The position numbers were made by a program, and so were the translations under genes. Positions 9,206 through 18,212 of a stretch of DNA of 64,000 nt are shown piece after piece. This stretch comes from Muribaculaceae bacterium (lineage in GTDB: Bacteria > Bacteroidota > Bacteroidia > Bacteroidales > Muribaculaceae): positions 221,883 to 285,882 of the forward strand of contig JAFTRI010000023.1 of NCBI GenBank assembly GCA_017462345.1. Reading direction: 5' to 3'. The notes under the pieces are model-generated. The model saw nothing but the letters and a program-made list of their open reading frames with translations, made no database searches and had not been told where the DNA came from. The stretch's first letter is position 1. The number at the start of each line of letters is the position of its first letter.

Positions 9206-9213
9206 CAAATTTA
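9206..9213 (-). promoter_or_regulatory. -7 box upstream of the interrupted OB-fold gene
   Basis: The minus strand reads TAAATTTG, followed by CG, 33 bases before the ATG at 9172. Its position supports translation starting at 9172 rather than 9103. No -33 partner is evident. Confidence 0.5.
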
Positions 9214-9271
9214 CATAATTATTCGACATTGTATATCTCATTCCGGTTAATTTTTCGGCTCAGGAGTGTGA

Positions 9272-9597
9272 TTATTTATTCGGCAAGACAAAATCCCAGT
9301 GATTCTGTGGCGTGACGACGTTGTACTCATGTTTCCGTATGCGTTGGCAAAGGATTTCGGCATACGGGATTTCTTTGCCGGATTCCGCTTGAATTCAAAC
9401 GCCCTTAATTCCCCGTCTTCTTCTTCGACCAGATCTATCTCGCTCTGGTCGTGTGTCCGCCAAAAATATAGTTGGGCAAACCGGTTGTTGTAGGAGTTGT
9501 GCTTGATACGTTCACTAATCATGAAATTTTCCCATAGCGCGCCGGTATCGTTGCGCAGTTCAAGTGACGCGAAGTGTTTTGCCCAAAGATAAGAATA
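9272..9597 (-). pseudogene. Remnant of a DUF4143-type AAA ATPase (C-terminal end only, frameshifted)
   Basis: The open frame from 9597 encodes the C-terminal part of the ATP-binding protein family that ends in DUF4143: NDTGALWENFMISER, then an LYFWRTHDQSEID nuclease-like segment and FEFKRNPAKK. After AYGN the frame shifts: the family-like ending (EYNVVTPQNHWDFVLPNK, stop at 9272-9274) is in another frame, as if one base had been lost. The N-terminal ATPase, about 250-300 residues, is absent, and a TAA at 9598-9600 closes the frame upstream. This is a decayed fragment, not a working gene. Confidence 0.72.
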
Positions 9598-9641
9598 TTA
9601 ATTATGGCCGCCAAATTAGGCTTAATTTTTCGGTTTGGAGG

Positions 9642-10694
9642 CTACTGCTTTATCTCTTTGGTGAAAAATACTTCGGTGGGGAAGTGGTCGGAATAACCGT
9701 TCAGGAATATTCCCGATGAGAATGTGCGGAGCGGATAGCCGACACGGTTGCCGTTGGTGTCTTTGAGGAAGTCGTGGTTATGTACCTGACATTTCCAGTA
9801 TTTGAGAGGGGATTTTTTGCCGTCGATGAGGTTGCCCGAAATTATGATCTGGTCAAACAGATTCCATTGCCCTTTGTATGCCAACGAGCCGATGCCCTTG
9901 TCGAGCAGTTTCCAGAACGGATTATAGAAGCCGTTCGTGTCGGCATCATCCTTGTCCCTTTTAGCGTTCAGGACTTTTGCGCAGGAAGGGTCCATAGGGT
10001 CGTCATTGAGGTCACCCATGATGATTATGCCTTGATTGGGGTCGACGTTCCACAGTGAGTCGGCTATGTGCTTGCTTAGTGCTGCAGCTGCTTCCCGCAA
10101 ATAGGACGACTGCTCCTGTCCTCCAAGACGTGACGGCCAGTGATTGACTATGATGCTGACTTTTTCCTCGGCCAACAGCCCGGTGACGCACATTTGGTCG
10201 CGAGTCCGGAACTTGGGGTTGCTGTCGATGTGAAGCGTGTGGTTGGTTACATTAAGGACCTTGAACAGTCGTGGATTATAAAGGAGACCTACGTCTACCC
10301 CGCGGCGGTCGGGTGAGTCGTGATGAACCACTTGCAGCATCCTTCTCTTTATCTGCTCGGCCTTTACGAGGTCGTCAAGCACGCTCTTGTTCTCGATTTC
10401 CGAGACTCCTATGATGGCCGGGCCCATTGGGGTTGTCTTGGTTGCCAGCTTTGATATGGCGTATGCCATATTGTTGATTTTTGACCAATATTTACGTCCG
10501 TCCCACTGTCGTGCTCCCTGAGGGGAGAACTCGCGGTCGTAGCTCCCATTGCTGTTGATTGTGTCAAACAGGTTTTCCAGATTGTAGAAGGCTACCCCGA
10601 GAACAAGGTATTTTTTATTGCCCTGTGAATCTTGTGCATGAATGTTAATCCCTGACAAGATGGCGATAAGCGAAAATATCAAAAAATGTCTCAT
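9642..10694 (-). CDS. Secreted endonuclease/exonuclease/phosphatase family protein
   Basis: 350 residues with a signal peptide (about 1-20, ending in INIHA). The DNase I-like fold covers about residues 32-345. Family residues are visible: Asn38 in FYNLENLFD, Glu99 in GVSEIEN, His185 in NHWPSR, GDLND at 227-231 and the terminal SDH (335-337). These bind the metal and activate water for phosphodiester cleavage. Homologues near DUF5689 and TonB receptor genes are taken to be extracellular nucleases; the substrate here is inferred. It is divergent from the TonB-dependent receptor, with about 190 bases between them that hold promoters for both. Confidence 0.88.
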   Translation of the reverse strand: MRHFLIFSLIAILSGINIHAQDSQGNKKYLVLGVAFYNLENLFDTINSNGSYDREFSPQGARQWDGRKYWSKINNMAYAISKLATKTTPMGPAIIGVSEIENKSVLDDLVKAEQIKRRMLQVVHHDSPDRRGVDVGLLYNPRLFKVLNVTNHTLHIDSNPKFRTRDQMCVTGLLAEEKVSIIVNHWPSRLGGQEQSSYLREAAAALSKHIADSLWNVDPNQGIIIMGDLNDDPMDPSCAKVLNAKRDKDDADTNGFYNPFWKLLDKGIGSLAYKGQWNLFDQIIISGNLIDGKKSPLKYWKCQVHNHDFLKDTNGNRVGYPLRTFSSGIFLNGYSDHFPTEVFFTKEIKQ

Positions 10695-10719
10695 CGTGAA
10701 ATGGTGTGAATTTATTCGG

Positions 10720-10727
10720 TAAATATA
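10720..10727 (-). promoter_or_regulatory. Possible -7 box of the secreted nuclease gene
   Basis: The minus strand reads TATATTTA, one base off TAnnTTTG. It is 26 bases upstream of the ATG at 10694. Confidence 0.35.
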
Positions 10728-10843
10728 GATATAAAAATTTCAATATGTGTCTCTTTTCCGTTAATTTTTTTCTGCTAAAGACCTGTTTTATTATGTAACA
10801 ATAATTTCATAAACAGTTTCGTCGCGCATTAGAAAAAAATACC

Positions 10844-10851
10844 TATATTTG
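10844..10851 (+). promoter_or_regulatory. -7 box of the TonB receptor / DUF5689 operon
   Basis: TATATTTG, a perfect match to the Bacteroidota -7 consensus, lies 32 bases before the ATG at 10884. A weak TTTCG at 10817-10821 could serve as the -33 element. Confidence 0.6.
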
Positions 10852-10883
10852 ACAGAAATAAATATTAACATAAAAAAGTCTAT

Positions 10884-13649
10884 ATGAGATTAAAATTGTT
10901 TTTCCTGTTATTGCTATCGGTAGCAGTCCCGTCAATGGCCCGGAATGCCGGTCTGTCGGGAACGGTAGTCGATAATGCGACAGGCAGTCCTGTCGCAGGG
11001 GCAAGCGTAATGCTCGGAGAGCAAGGGATTTATGTGACCACGGGCGTTGCAGGTGATTTTAGAATCAGCAATGCTTCAGCCGGAAAGGATTTTGTCACTG
11101 TAGCGGCATACGGTTACAATGATGCAGTGAAAGAGGTGGAGATTTATGACAACCAGATTGTTGAGTTGGGTGTCATCCGTCTGACGGCATCGGATAGCGA
11201 GGGAGCTGTATTTTACGAAGAGACTCAGGACATGGTGTTCGATCAGAGCCAGCTGGAGGATGAAGACGAGAGCACACAGGCTGTAGGTGCATTATCCGGA
11301 GCGTCCGACAATGTCTATTATTCGGTCGCAAGCTATGATTTTCAGCCCATGTATTTCAAAACTCGCGGTTACAATTCTGAATATCAGAGCACTTATATCA
11401 ATGGCATCTATTTCAATGACCTTGCCCGCGGCAGGTTCAGCTACTCGACGCTTGGAGGTATGACGAGCCGTGCTTTCCGTAACCGCACCAATGTCATTGG
11501 ACTCGGTGCTGCCGATTTCGGCTTCGGTGATATAGGCGGATCGACCAATTTCAGTACTTACGCGGCTGACTATGCACCCGGTTTCAACGGAAGCGTGTCT
11601 TATACCAACAGCAACTACATGTTCCGCGCCATGGCGACCTATTCGACCGGTGTAAACAAGCACGGGTGGGCAATGACGGTTTCAGCAATCGGACGGTATG
11701 CCGATGAGGGGATCGTTCCGGGGACATTCTACAATTCAGGCGGTTATTTCCTGGCATTGCAGAAGGTGTTCAATCCGCAGCACTCATTGACGCTCACCAC
11801 ATTCGGTGCACCGACTCAGCGCGCGACTTCATCTCCTGTCACCGAGGAGGCTGTAGAGCTTGCCGATGACTATCTGTACAACCCCAATTGGGGCTACTGG
11901 GACGGGGAGAAGCGTAATGCCCGCATCGTGGAGACTTTTGACCCCACTACCATCATCAACTGGATATGGAAACCCAAGAATGGAACTGCGCTTAACACCG
12001 GAGCTGCCGTCCGTTGGATCAACTATTCGAAGTCGGCACTTGAGTGGGGTGGAAATTCTGCCGACCCTCGCCCCGACTACTATCGGAATCTTCCGTCTTA
12101 TTATAAGGATGACCAACAGGCATTTGACCTGTACACCGATCTGTGGCGCAATGACGAGTCGATGCGACAGATCAACTGGGATAAAATGTACTATGCCAAC
12201 GAATTGAACAACTTGCAGAATCAGGGCGTAGCCGATGAGGACAAGACCGGATCATCCTACATTCTGGAAGACCGGCACAGCAACCAGTTCAATGTTATGT
12301 TCAACTCGATGCTCAACCATCGTATCAATGACTTCATGTCGTTGCAGGCCGGCGTCGGATTCAACTATACTAAGGCTTCTTACTACAAGACTGTGCGAGA
12401 CCTGCTCGGCGGTGAGTTCTGGCTCGATGTGGACAAGTATTCGGAGCGCGATTTCCCCGACCAGCCTGCGATGTTGCAGAATGACCTGAACAATCCTGAT
12501 CGCCGTGTGGGCAAGGGTGACCGTTTCGGCTATGATTACGATATCAATGCCATTAAAGTGAATGCGTGGGTTCAGAATGTGATTAATCTCCCGCAGTGGG
12601 ATGTGAACTATGCACTTAACGTTTCCTACACACAGTTCTACCGTGACGGAAACATGCGCAACGGGCGCGCTCCGCTTAATTCTTACGGAAAGGGTGACAC
12701 CCATCGTTTTGATAATGCTGGTTTAAAGGCGGGTGCAACCTATAAGCTCGACGGACGTAATTTCTTTACGATAAACGGATTATATGAAACCCGTGCACCG
12801 CTATTTGAGTATGCCTACGTGTCTCCCCGCATTAAGGACGAGACCATCACGGGGCTGTCAAGCGAGCGTATCCTTTCGGGGGACATCAGCTATAACTGGA
12901 ACTATCGCCGGTTCCGTGGTAGTATCACCGGATTCTGGACCGAGATGTATGACCAGACAGAACGTACATCTTTCTATGACGAGCAGTTCGGGACGTTCCT
13001 GAACTATGCCATCACGGGCATACGCAAGCAACATAAGGGAGTGGAAATAGGTCTTGCCTATAAAATCACCCCGTCGGTTACCGCGACATTGGCCGGAACC
13101 TATTCACGTTACCAATACAAGAATAATCCTACGAGCATCCGATCTTTTGAAAACGGTGCGCAGGCCGATACTACCAGTACGTTGTATTACAAGAACTGTT
13201 ACGTGAGCGGGACACCGCAGACGGCCGTAAATCTTGGCATCGACTGGGCTGCTCCCGGCATGTGGTTCTTTAATGTCAATGGCAGTTGGATGGGTGACGC
13301 ATACGTGAGTGCAGCTCCTTCCCGTCATGAAGTGCTTTATAACCTGTGGGAACTTTATCCCTCGGAAGAGGCTTTGACACAGAAAATTGAGGAGATTTCG
13401 GCACAGCAGAAACTGCGTGACGCGTTTGTGCTCAACGCATCGGTGGGCAAAGTTATCTATATCAACCGCAAGGTGTCGCTCAATATCAACGTGAGCGTGA
13501 ACAACGTGTTGAACAACCGTAAGATACAGACCTACGGCTACCAGCAGCACCGTCTCGACAGCCGTAACTACGATATCAATAAATACCCCAATAAATATTC
13601 TTATGCACAGGGCATCAAGGCGTTTGTCAATGTCGGCGTGAGATTCTGA
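10884..13649 (+). CDS. TonB-dependent receptor with carboxypeptidase-regulatory-like domain
   Basis: 921 residues. A signal peptide (about 1-19) precedes a carboxypeptidase D regulatory-like domain (about 24-95, GTVVDNATGSPVAGASV). A plug domain and a 22-strand outer membrane barrel follow, ending in the aromatic FVNVGVRF. It imports a ligand through the outer membrane using TonB energy. The plug is atypical: it is strongly acidic after the regulatory domain (QLEDEDES). Two DUF5689 lipoproteins follow in the same operon and a secreted nuclease is divergent. There is no SusD-like gene, so a glycan locus is unlikely. Oligonucleotides, nucleosides or phosphate compounds are the inferred cargo. 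Confidence 0.9.
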   Translation: MRLKLFFLLLLSVAVPSMARNAGLSGTVVDNATGSPVAGASVMLGEQGIYVTTGVAGDFRISNASAGKDFVTVAAYGYNDAVKEVEIYDNQIVELGVIRLTASDSEGAVFYEETQDMVFDQSQLEDEDESTQAVGALSGASDNVYYSVASYDFQPMYFKTRGYNSEYQSTYINGIYFNDLARGRFSYSTLGGMTSRAFRNRTNVIGLGAADFGFGDIGGSTNFSTYAADYAPGFNGSVSYTNSNYMFRAMATYSTGVNKHGWAMTVSAIGRYADEGIVPGTFYNSGGYFLALQKVFNPQHSLTLTTFGAPTQRATSSPVTEEAVELADDYLYNPNWGYWDGEKRNARIVETFDPTTIINWIWKPKNGTALNTGAAVRWINYSKSALEWGGNSADPRPDYYRNLPSYYKDDQQAFDLYTDLWRNDESMRQINWDKMYYANELNNLQNQGVADEDKTGSSYILEDRHSNQFNVMFNSMLNHRINDFMSLQAGVGFNYTKASYYKTVRDLLGGEFWLDVDKYSERDFPDQPAMLQNDLNNPDRRVGKGDRFGYDYDINAIKVNAWVQNVINLPQWDVNYALNVSYTQFYRDGNMRNGRAPLNSYGKGDTHRFDNAGLKAGATYKLDGRNFFTINGLYETRAPLFEYAYVSPRIKDETITGLSSERILSGDISYNWNYRRFRGSITGFWTEMYDQTERTSFYDEQFGTFLNYAITGIRKQHKGVEIGLAYKITPSVTATLAGTYSRYQYKNNPTSIRSFENGAQADTTSTLYYKNCYVSGTPQTAVNLGIDWAAPGMWFFNVNGSWMGDAYVSAAPSRHEVLYNLWELYPSEEALTQKIEEISAQQKLRDAFVLNASVGKVIYINRKVSLNINVSVNNVLNNRKIQTYGYQQHRLDSRNYDINKYPNKYSYAQGIKAFVNVGVRF

Positions 13650-13686
13650 TTTATGAGCTATTAATCAACAATAGAATTACTGAAAA

Positions 13687-15291
13687 ATGAAACTTACAAA
13701 ATCATACGTAGCGTCGCTGCTCCTGATGGCGGGAGCATTTACGGCATGTGAGGAGGATATCGCATGTCCGCCTTACTATGTTCCCACGACGATGCTCAAG
13801 GCCAACACTACCATTGCCGACCTCAAGGCCGAGTATTGGGACGATGCCACCAATTATATCAAGCAGATAGGGACGAAAGAGGATGGCGAGCATGTGATTA
13901 TTGCCGGTCGCGTAATCAGTTCGGACCGCACCGGAAATATCTACAAAAGCATCTATATCCAGGATGCAACCGGCGCATTGACTTTTTCGGTCGATAACGG
14001 TGACTTGGACAGCTTAGCCCAGCGTTATAAAGTCGGTGGGGAAGTGGTCATAGACCTGACCGATGCCTATATAGGCAAGTATGCCGGATTGCAGCAGGTG
14101 GGTTCGCCGGGTGAATACAACGGTACTCCGCAGGCTTCTTTCATGGAGCTTGAGGCCTTTGAGGAACATGCCCATGTCAACGGGTTTCCCAATCTTGCGC
14201 TGATTGATACGTTTACCACTACCATTCCGGAAATAAATGCGATAAGGAGCAATAATGCCGAGAAACTCCGCCAGTGGCAGAGCCAGCTGATACGTATAGA
14301 CAACGTGGCGTTTGAGAATGGCGGAGTTGCCCCGTTTGCCGAAAGTCCCACCGTCGCGTCTTCTACCAACCAGACACTTCTGGATGCCGACGGCAACAGG
14401 ATCATTGTGCGTAATAGCGGATATGCGACATTCCATAGCAGGACGCTGCCCGCGGGAACCGGCAGTGTGGTAGGTGTACTCGGCTACTATAATGGGACTT
14501 GGCAGATTCTCCTTCGGGACTATACCGATTGCATCGGTTTCTCAGGGGATGGCGGTTCTTCTTCTGTCCCTGTTGCCGAGGCCAACACTACCATTGCCGA
14601 CCTCAAGGCCGAGTATTGGGACGATGCCACCAATTATTACAAGACCGTGGGTACGGCAGCTGATGGTGGTGATATTGTCATCAAGGGTCGTGTAATCAGC
14701 TCAGACAAGACCGGCAATATATTTAAGGCGTTGTATATTCAGGATGAGACCGGTGCATTGTCGATATCCATCGACAGCTACGATTTGTACAAGACTTATC
14801 CTCTCGGACAGGAGATACTGATTAATATGACCGGTGCCGGAATCGGCAAGTATGCCGGATTGCAGCAGATGGGGGCAGAGAGCGAATACAACGGGACTCC
14901 GCAGACCGGGCGTATGGCTCTCTCGGCGTTTAAGTCCCGTGTAACGGTTGTGGGGACAGACGATGCCTCAAAAGTCACGGCCGTTACAACAACAATCGAT
15001 GTCATCAATGCTGCAACATCGGCTGAGGCATTGAGACAATGGCAGAACCGGCTTGTGAGATTCGAAAATGTCCGGTTTGTTGAAGCCGGTCAGCCGTATG
15101 CAGGTTCTTCCAACACCAACCGCACGCTGACGGATTCCTCCGGCAACAAGATCATTGTGCGTAACAGCAGTTATGCGACATTCAAGGGTGAAGTTCTTCC
15201 GTCGGGTAATGGGACAGTGACGGGCGTGCTCGGCTATTTTAACGGCACATGGCAACTCTTACTGCGTGATACCGATGATTGCCAATTCTAA
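13687..15291 (+). CDS. DUF5689 lipoprotein with two tandem OB-fold-like domains
   Basis: 534 residues. The lipobox is FTAC (Cys21), followed by acidic EED, which fits a surface lipoprotein export signal. Two DUF5689 copies occupy about residues 35-280 and 295-534. Each contains a beta-barrel segment like VIIAGRVISSDRTGNIYKS, then IYIQD and a YIGKYAGLQQ motif. At the DNA level the first 59 bases of the two copies are identical (13799-13857 and 14579-14637), a sign of recent internal duplication or conversion. It follows the TonB receptor by 37 bases and is probably its surface partner. The OB-like fold suggests nucleic acid or nucleotide binding, which is inference. Confidence 0.85.
   Translation: MKLTKSYVASLLLMAGAFTACEEDIACPPYYVPTTMLKANTTIADLKAEYWDDATNYIKQIGTKEDGEHVIIAGRVISSDRTGNIYKSIYIQDATGALTFSVDNGDLDSLAQRYKVGGEVVIDLTDAYIGKYAGLQQVGSPGEYNGTPQASFMELEAFEEHAHVNGFPNLALIDTFTTTIPEINAIRSNNAEKLRQWQSQLIRIDNVAFENGGVAPFAESPTVASSTNQTLLDADGNRIIVRNSGYATFHSRTLPAGTGSVVGVLGYYNGTWQILLRDYTDCIGFSGDGGSSSVPVAEANTTIADLKAEYWDDATNYYKTVGTAADGGDIVIKGRVISSDKTGNIFKALYIQDETGALSISIDSYDLYKTYPLGQEILINMTGAGIGKYAGLQQMGAESEYNGTPQTGRMALSAFKSRVTVVGTDDASKVTAVTTTIDVINAATSAEALRQWQNRLVRFENVRFVEAGQPYAGSSNTNRTLTDSSGNKIIVRNSSYATFKGEVLPSGNGTVTGVLGYFNGTWQLLLRDTDDCQF
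13799..13857 (+). repeat. 59-bp direct repeat, copy 1, inside the DUF5689 gene
   Basis: Bases 13799-13857 are identical to 14579-14637. The offset is 780 bases (260 codons), so the reading frame is kept. Confidence 0.95.
14579..14637 (+). repeat. 59-bp direct repeat, copy 2, inside the DUF5689 gene
   Basis: Identical to 13799-13857. It marks the beginning of the second DUF5689 domain, which is more diverged further on. Confidence 0.95.
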
Positions 15292-15319
15292 GAAGTGATA
15301 ACAATAACAGATTTGCTCT

Positions 15320-17617
15320 ATGAGAAATTTAAGATCATATATAGGACTATTGCTCCTGACAGCGGTATTTACCGGATGTCAGGATGACTTTGACAATCCC
15401 GGGCTGGTAGCTCCTCGTGCAACCCTCACCGCCAATACTACAATCAGGGATTTTAAAACCGGGTATTGGCAGGACGGGTTGAATTACATCGCTCCTGTCA
15501 GAGCCAAGGAGGACGGCAGTCATGTCATTATATCGGGATATGTGGTAAGTTCCGACCGCACGGGTAATATCTATAAGAATCTTGTGATTCAGGACGAGAC
15601 AGGCGCATTGGCCATGTCTATCAACCAGAGCGGCTTGTATAACAACTATCGTGTCGGTCAGGAGGTCGTTATCGATGTAACGGATATGTATATCGGTAAG
15701 TACAACGGGCTTCAGCAGTTGGGATGGCCCGACAACGACGAAGTGTATGGCGAGCAGGCAACTTTCATGCCTATGGCTTTCTTCTCGCAGCATGCCCAGT
15801 TGAACGGGCTGCCTGACGAGGGAAATGCCGAACCTGCGGTTGTCGAACTTGCCAGAATCGCATCTTTCACCGTAAGTGACAAGGAGGAGATGATCGAATG
15901 GCAGAGCCGTCTTGTGCGTTTCAATAATGTTCGCTTTGAGGACGGGAAAGGGACACTGAGCTATACCGATGGAAAGGAAATAAACAGTAACCGTACCCTT
16001 TATGATGAACACGGTAACCAGATTGTAGTCCGCAACAGTGGTTATGCTACTTTCTGGAGCGACAAGTTGCCGAAGGGTTACGGTGACGTAGTCGGTATTC
16101 TCAGTTACTATGATGATGCATGGCAGTTGCTGCTACGCTCAACCGATGACTGCATGAACTTCGGAAATCCGACAATTAACCTTGGTACGGAGGATAACCC
16201 ATACACCGTGCCGCAAGCTATCGATATGGAAAATGCAGGGACAGAGGTTTCTGATGTGTGGGTTAAGGGCTATATCGTCGGGGCAGTTGCTTCTGAGGTA
16301 GTAAGTGTTAAATCCAATGAAGACATAGATTGGGTTGCACATGAAGACATAATGAACAATACACTTGTTATTGCCGGAAGTGCCGATGTCAGGGACATTG
16401 CACAATGTCTTGTAATATCGCTTCCCGCGGAATCCAAGCTCCGTGAATATGCCAATCTTCGCGATAATCCCGATAATCTTGGAAAGGAAATCATGCTCAG
16501 GGGTAACCTTGGAAAATATATGGACACCTACGGGATCACCGGAAACAACGGAACGAGTTCTGAGTTCAAGCTCGCCGGTGCTGGTGCGGTGACGATGCTT
16601 GACGAGACATTTGAGGGTATCTCCGATGCTTCACAGCTGCAAGGCTGGACATCGGTTGTTGTTGCTGGAGACAGACCTTGGTACTTTACATCGTATGACA
16701 ACAATACTTATGCCGCATGTACGGCCTTCAAGGGTACTGACGACAGTAACGGATACGACTCTTGGCTGATCACGCCCCCGCTGAAAGTGGACGGAATGGC
16801 TGAAAAGAGCTTTAGTTTTGACTCTCAGGCCGCATATTCGGGTGGTGCGTTTGAGGTGTATGCAATGACAACCAATGATCCGGCAACTGCTACACTCACC
16901 AAGCTCGAATGTAAGTTGGCAACACCTCCGGCAAGCGGTTACTCCGGATTCGTTTCTTCGGGCAAAATCTCGCTGGACGAATTCTCTGGAACGATATATA
17001 TCGGCTTCCGTTACACTGCTACGACATCGGCTAAATCGATGACCTACTGTATCGATAACGTGAAAGCCGGTATATCAGGCGGCAGCGACACTCCCGATGA
17101 TCCGACGCCTCCGGCAACCGGAACTTCAGCTGACTTCAACACGTTCAACGATGGCAGTCCCAAATCAAGTTACGGCACATACAGCACCGCTGCCGGATGG
17201 ACTTTGGAAAACGGCAATATCTTAAGCGGAAGAACTTCTGGTGATGACTCCAACCCTTATTTCTCGTTTATAGGAGAGGACGGTACTCTTGCCGCAAACC
17301 TTAACGGCAAGGTGAGCGCACCGGGCAAGCTGACATCCCCGGCTCTCACCGGTGGAATCAAGAAGTTGACATTCAATTATGGCTTTGCTTACAGCGACAA
17401 GCAGTGCCAGTTTACGGTTAACGTGAAGCAGGACGGTGTGGTTAAGAAGACCGAGACTGTAACACTGACATCGATTGAGCAGAAAAAGGTCTACACATAC
17501 ACGATGGATGTCAATATATCGGGAGATTTCACGGTCGAGATTGTGAATGACGCGATGGGTGCCGAAACCGGTAACAAGGAGCGTGTCGCCATCTGGAATC
17601 TTTCCTGGACTGACTGA
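15320..17617 (+). CDS. Multidomain DUF5689 / DUF6359 / choice-of-anchor J lipoprotein
   Basis: 765 residues with lipobox VFTGC (Cys20), then QDDFD, an acidic stretch typical of surface lipoproteins. A DUF5689 domain (about residues 35-285) is followed by a DUF6359-like OB domain (about 290-430, VSDVWVKGYIVGAVAS). A choice-of-anchor J-type jelly-roll (about 435-590, DSWLITPPLKVDG) and a second jelly-roll-like C-terminal domain (about 605-765) complete it. The N-terminal part is clearly paralogous to the gene before it (VVSSDRTGNIYKN). It is 28 bases downstream of that gene and is the last gene of the operon, closed by a terminator. The inferred role is cell-surface capture of the receptor's ligand. 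Confidence 0.85.
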   Translation: MRNLRSYIGLLLLTAVFTGCQDDFDNPGLVAPRATLTANTTIRDFKTGYWQDGLNYIAPVRAKEDGSHVIISGYVVSSDRTGNIYKNLVIQDETGALAMSINQSGLYNNYRVGQEVVIDVTDMYIGKYNGLQQLGWPDNDEVYGEQATFMPMAFFSQHAQLNGLPDEGNAEPAVVELARIASFTVSDKEEMIEWQSRLVRFNNVRFEDGKGTLSYTDGKEINSNRTLYDEHGNQIVVRNSGYATFWSDKLPKGYGDVVGILSYYDDAWQLLLRSTDDCMNFGNPTINLGTEDNPYTVPQAIDMENAGTEVSDVWVKGYIVGAVASEVVSVKSNEDIDWVAHEDIMNNTLVIAGSADVRDIAQCLVISLPAESKLREYANLRDNPDNLGKEIMLRGNLGKYMDTYGITGNNGTSSEFKLAGAGAVTMLDETFEGISDASQLQGWTSVVVAGDRPWYFTSYDNNTYAACTAFKGTDDSNGYDSWLITPPLKVDGMAEKSFSFDSQAAYSGGAFEVYAMTTNDPATATLTKLECKLATPPASGYSGFVSSGKISLDEFSGTIYIGFRYTATTSAKSMTYCIDNVKAGISGGSDTPDDPTPPATGTSADFNTFNDGSPKSSYGTYSTAAGWTLENGNILSGRTSGDDSNPYFSFIGEDGTLAANLNGKVSAPGKLTSPALTGGIKKLTFNYGFAYSDKQCQFTVNVKQDGVVKKTETVTLTSIEQKKVYTYTMDVNISGDFTVEIVNDAMGAETGNKERVAIWNLSWTD

Positions 17618-17643
17618 TACCGGTAGTCGAGACCGGTGAACTG

Positions 17644-17675
17644 ATGCGCCCTGGAATCCCCGGGGCGCATTTTTT
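17644..17675 (+). terminator. Rho-independent terminator of the TonB receptor / DUF5689 operon
   Basis: The stem ATGCGCCC (17644-17651) pairs with GGGCGCAT (17663-17670), followed directly by a T run to 17675. Confidence 0.85.
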
Positions 17676-17688
17676 CAATGCAGATGTG

Positions 17689-17717
17689 TTGTCCGACGGA
17701 TTTTTGTAGTATCTTTG
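17689..17717 (+). promoter_or_regulatory. Promoter of yqeY
   Basis: TTG at 17689-17691 and TATCTTTG at 17710-17717 are separated by 18 bases. The start codon of yqeY is 26 bases downstream. Confidence 0.6.
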
Positions 17718-17742
17718 TCCTCCAATAAATTAAAGCGGAATT

Positions 17743-18192
17743 ATGGATCTTTTTGAAAAAATCAGTGCCGATATTAAGGCGGCGATGCTTGCCCGTGATA
17801 AAGTGCGTCTTGAAACGCTGCGTGGCGTAAAGAAAGAATTTCTTGAAGCAAAGACAGCAAAGGGCGGTGACGGGACACTAAGCGACGATGCCGCAATGAA
17901 GATACTTGTGAAAATGGTTAAACAGCGTAAGGAAAGTGCGAGCATATATGCCTCTCAGAACCGCCCCGACCTTAGTGAAAATGAACTTGCCGAGGCTGCT
18001 GTAATAGAGGAATACCTTCCTAAGCAGCTTACCGAGGAGGAGCTCACTGCCGAGCTGAAAAAAATAATAGAGCAGGTGGGTGCAACCTCGGCCAAGGAGA
18101 TGGGTAAGGTGATGGGTGTCGCTTCCAAGGCGCTTGCCGGACGTGCCGAAGGCAAGGCCATCTCGGCTAAAGTAAAAGAACTTCTCGCGTAA
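17743..18192 (+). CDS. GatB/YqeY domain-containing protein
   Basis: 149 residues, the full length of the YqeY family. The family resembles the C-terminal tRNA-binding tail domain of GatB and the glutaminyl-tRNA synthetase appendage; its exact role in bacteria is not settled. Helix-rich segments are visible, with family motifs such as KEFLEAKT, SIYASQNRPDL and EYLPKQLT near the middle and GKVMGVASKALAGRAEG at the end. It precedes serS by 20 bases and probably shares its transcript. In many Bacteroidales I expect this gene beside ftsZ; here it is about 35 kb away from ftsZ. Confidence 0.88.
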   Translation: MDLFEKISADIKAAMLARDKVRLETLRGVKKEFLEAKTAKGGDGTLSDDAAMKILVKMVKQRKESASIYASQNRPDLSENELAEAAVIEEYLPKQLTEEELTAELKKIIEQVGATSAKEMGKVMGVASKALAGRAEGKAISAKVKELLA

Positions 18193-18212
18193 ACAAAATA
18201 AAGATAATACCG

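Noticed and set aside
13799-14637. Direct repeats as an insertion-sequence or recombination scar
   Set aside because: The copies are in frame and mark the start of two homologous domains; there is no transposase or terminal inverted repeat.
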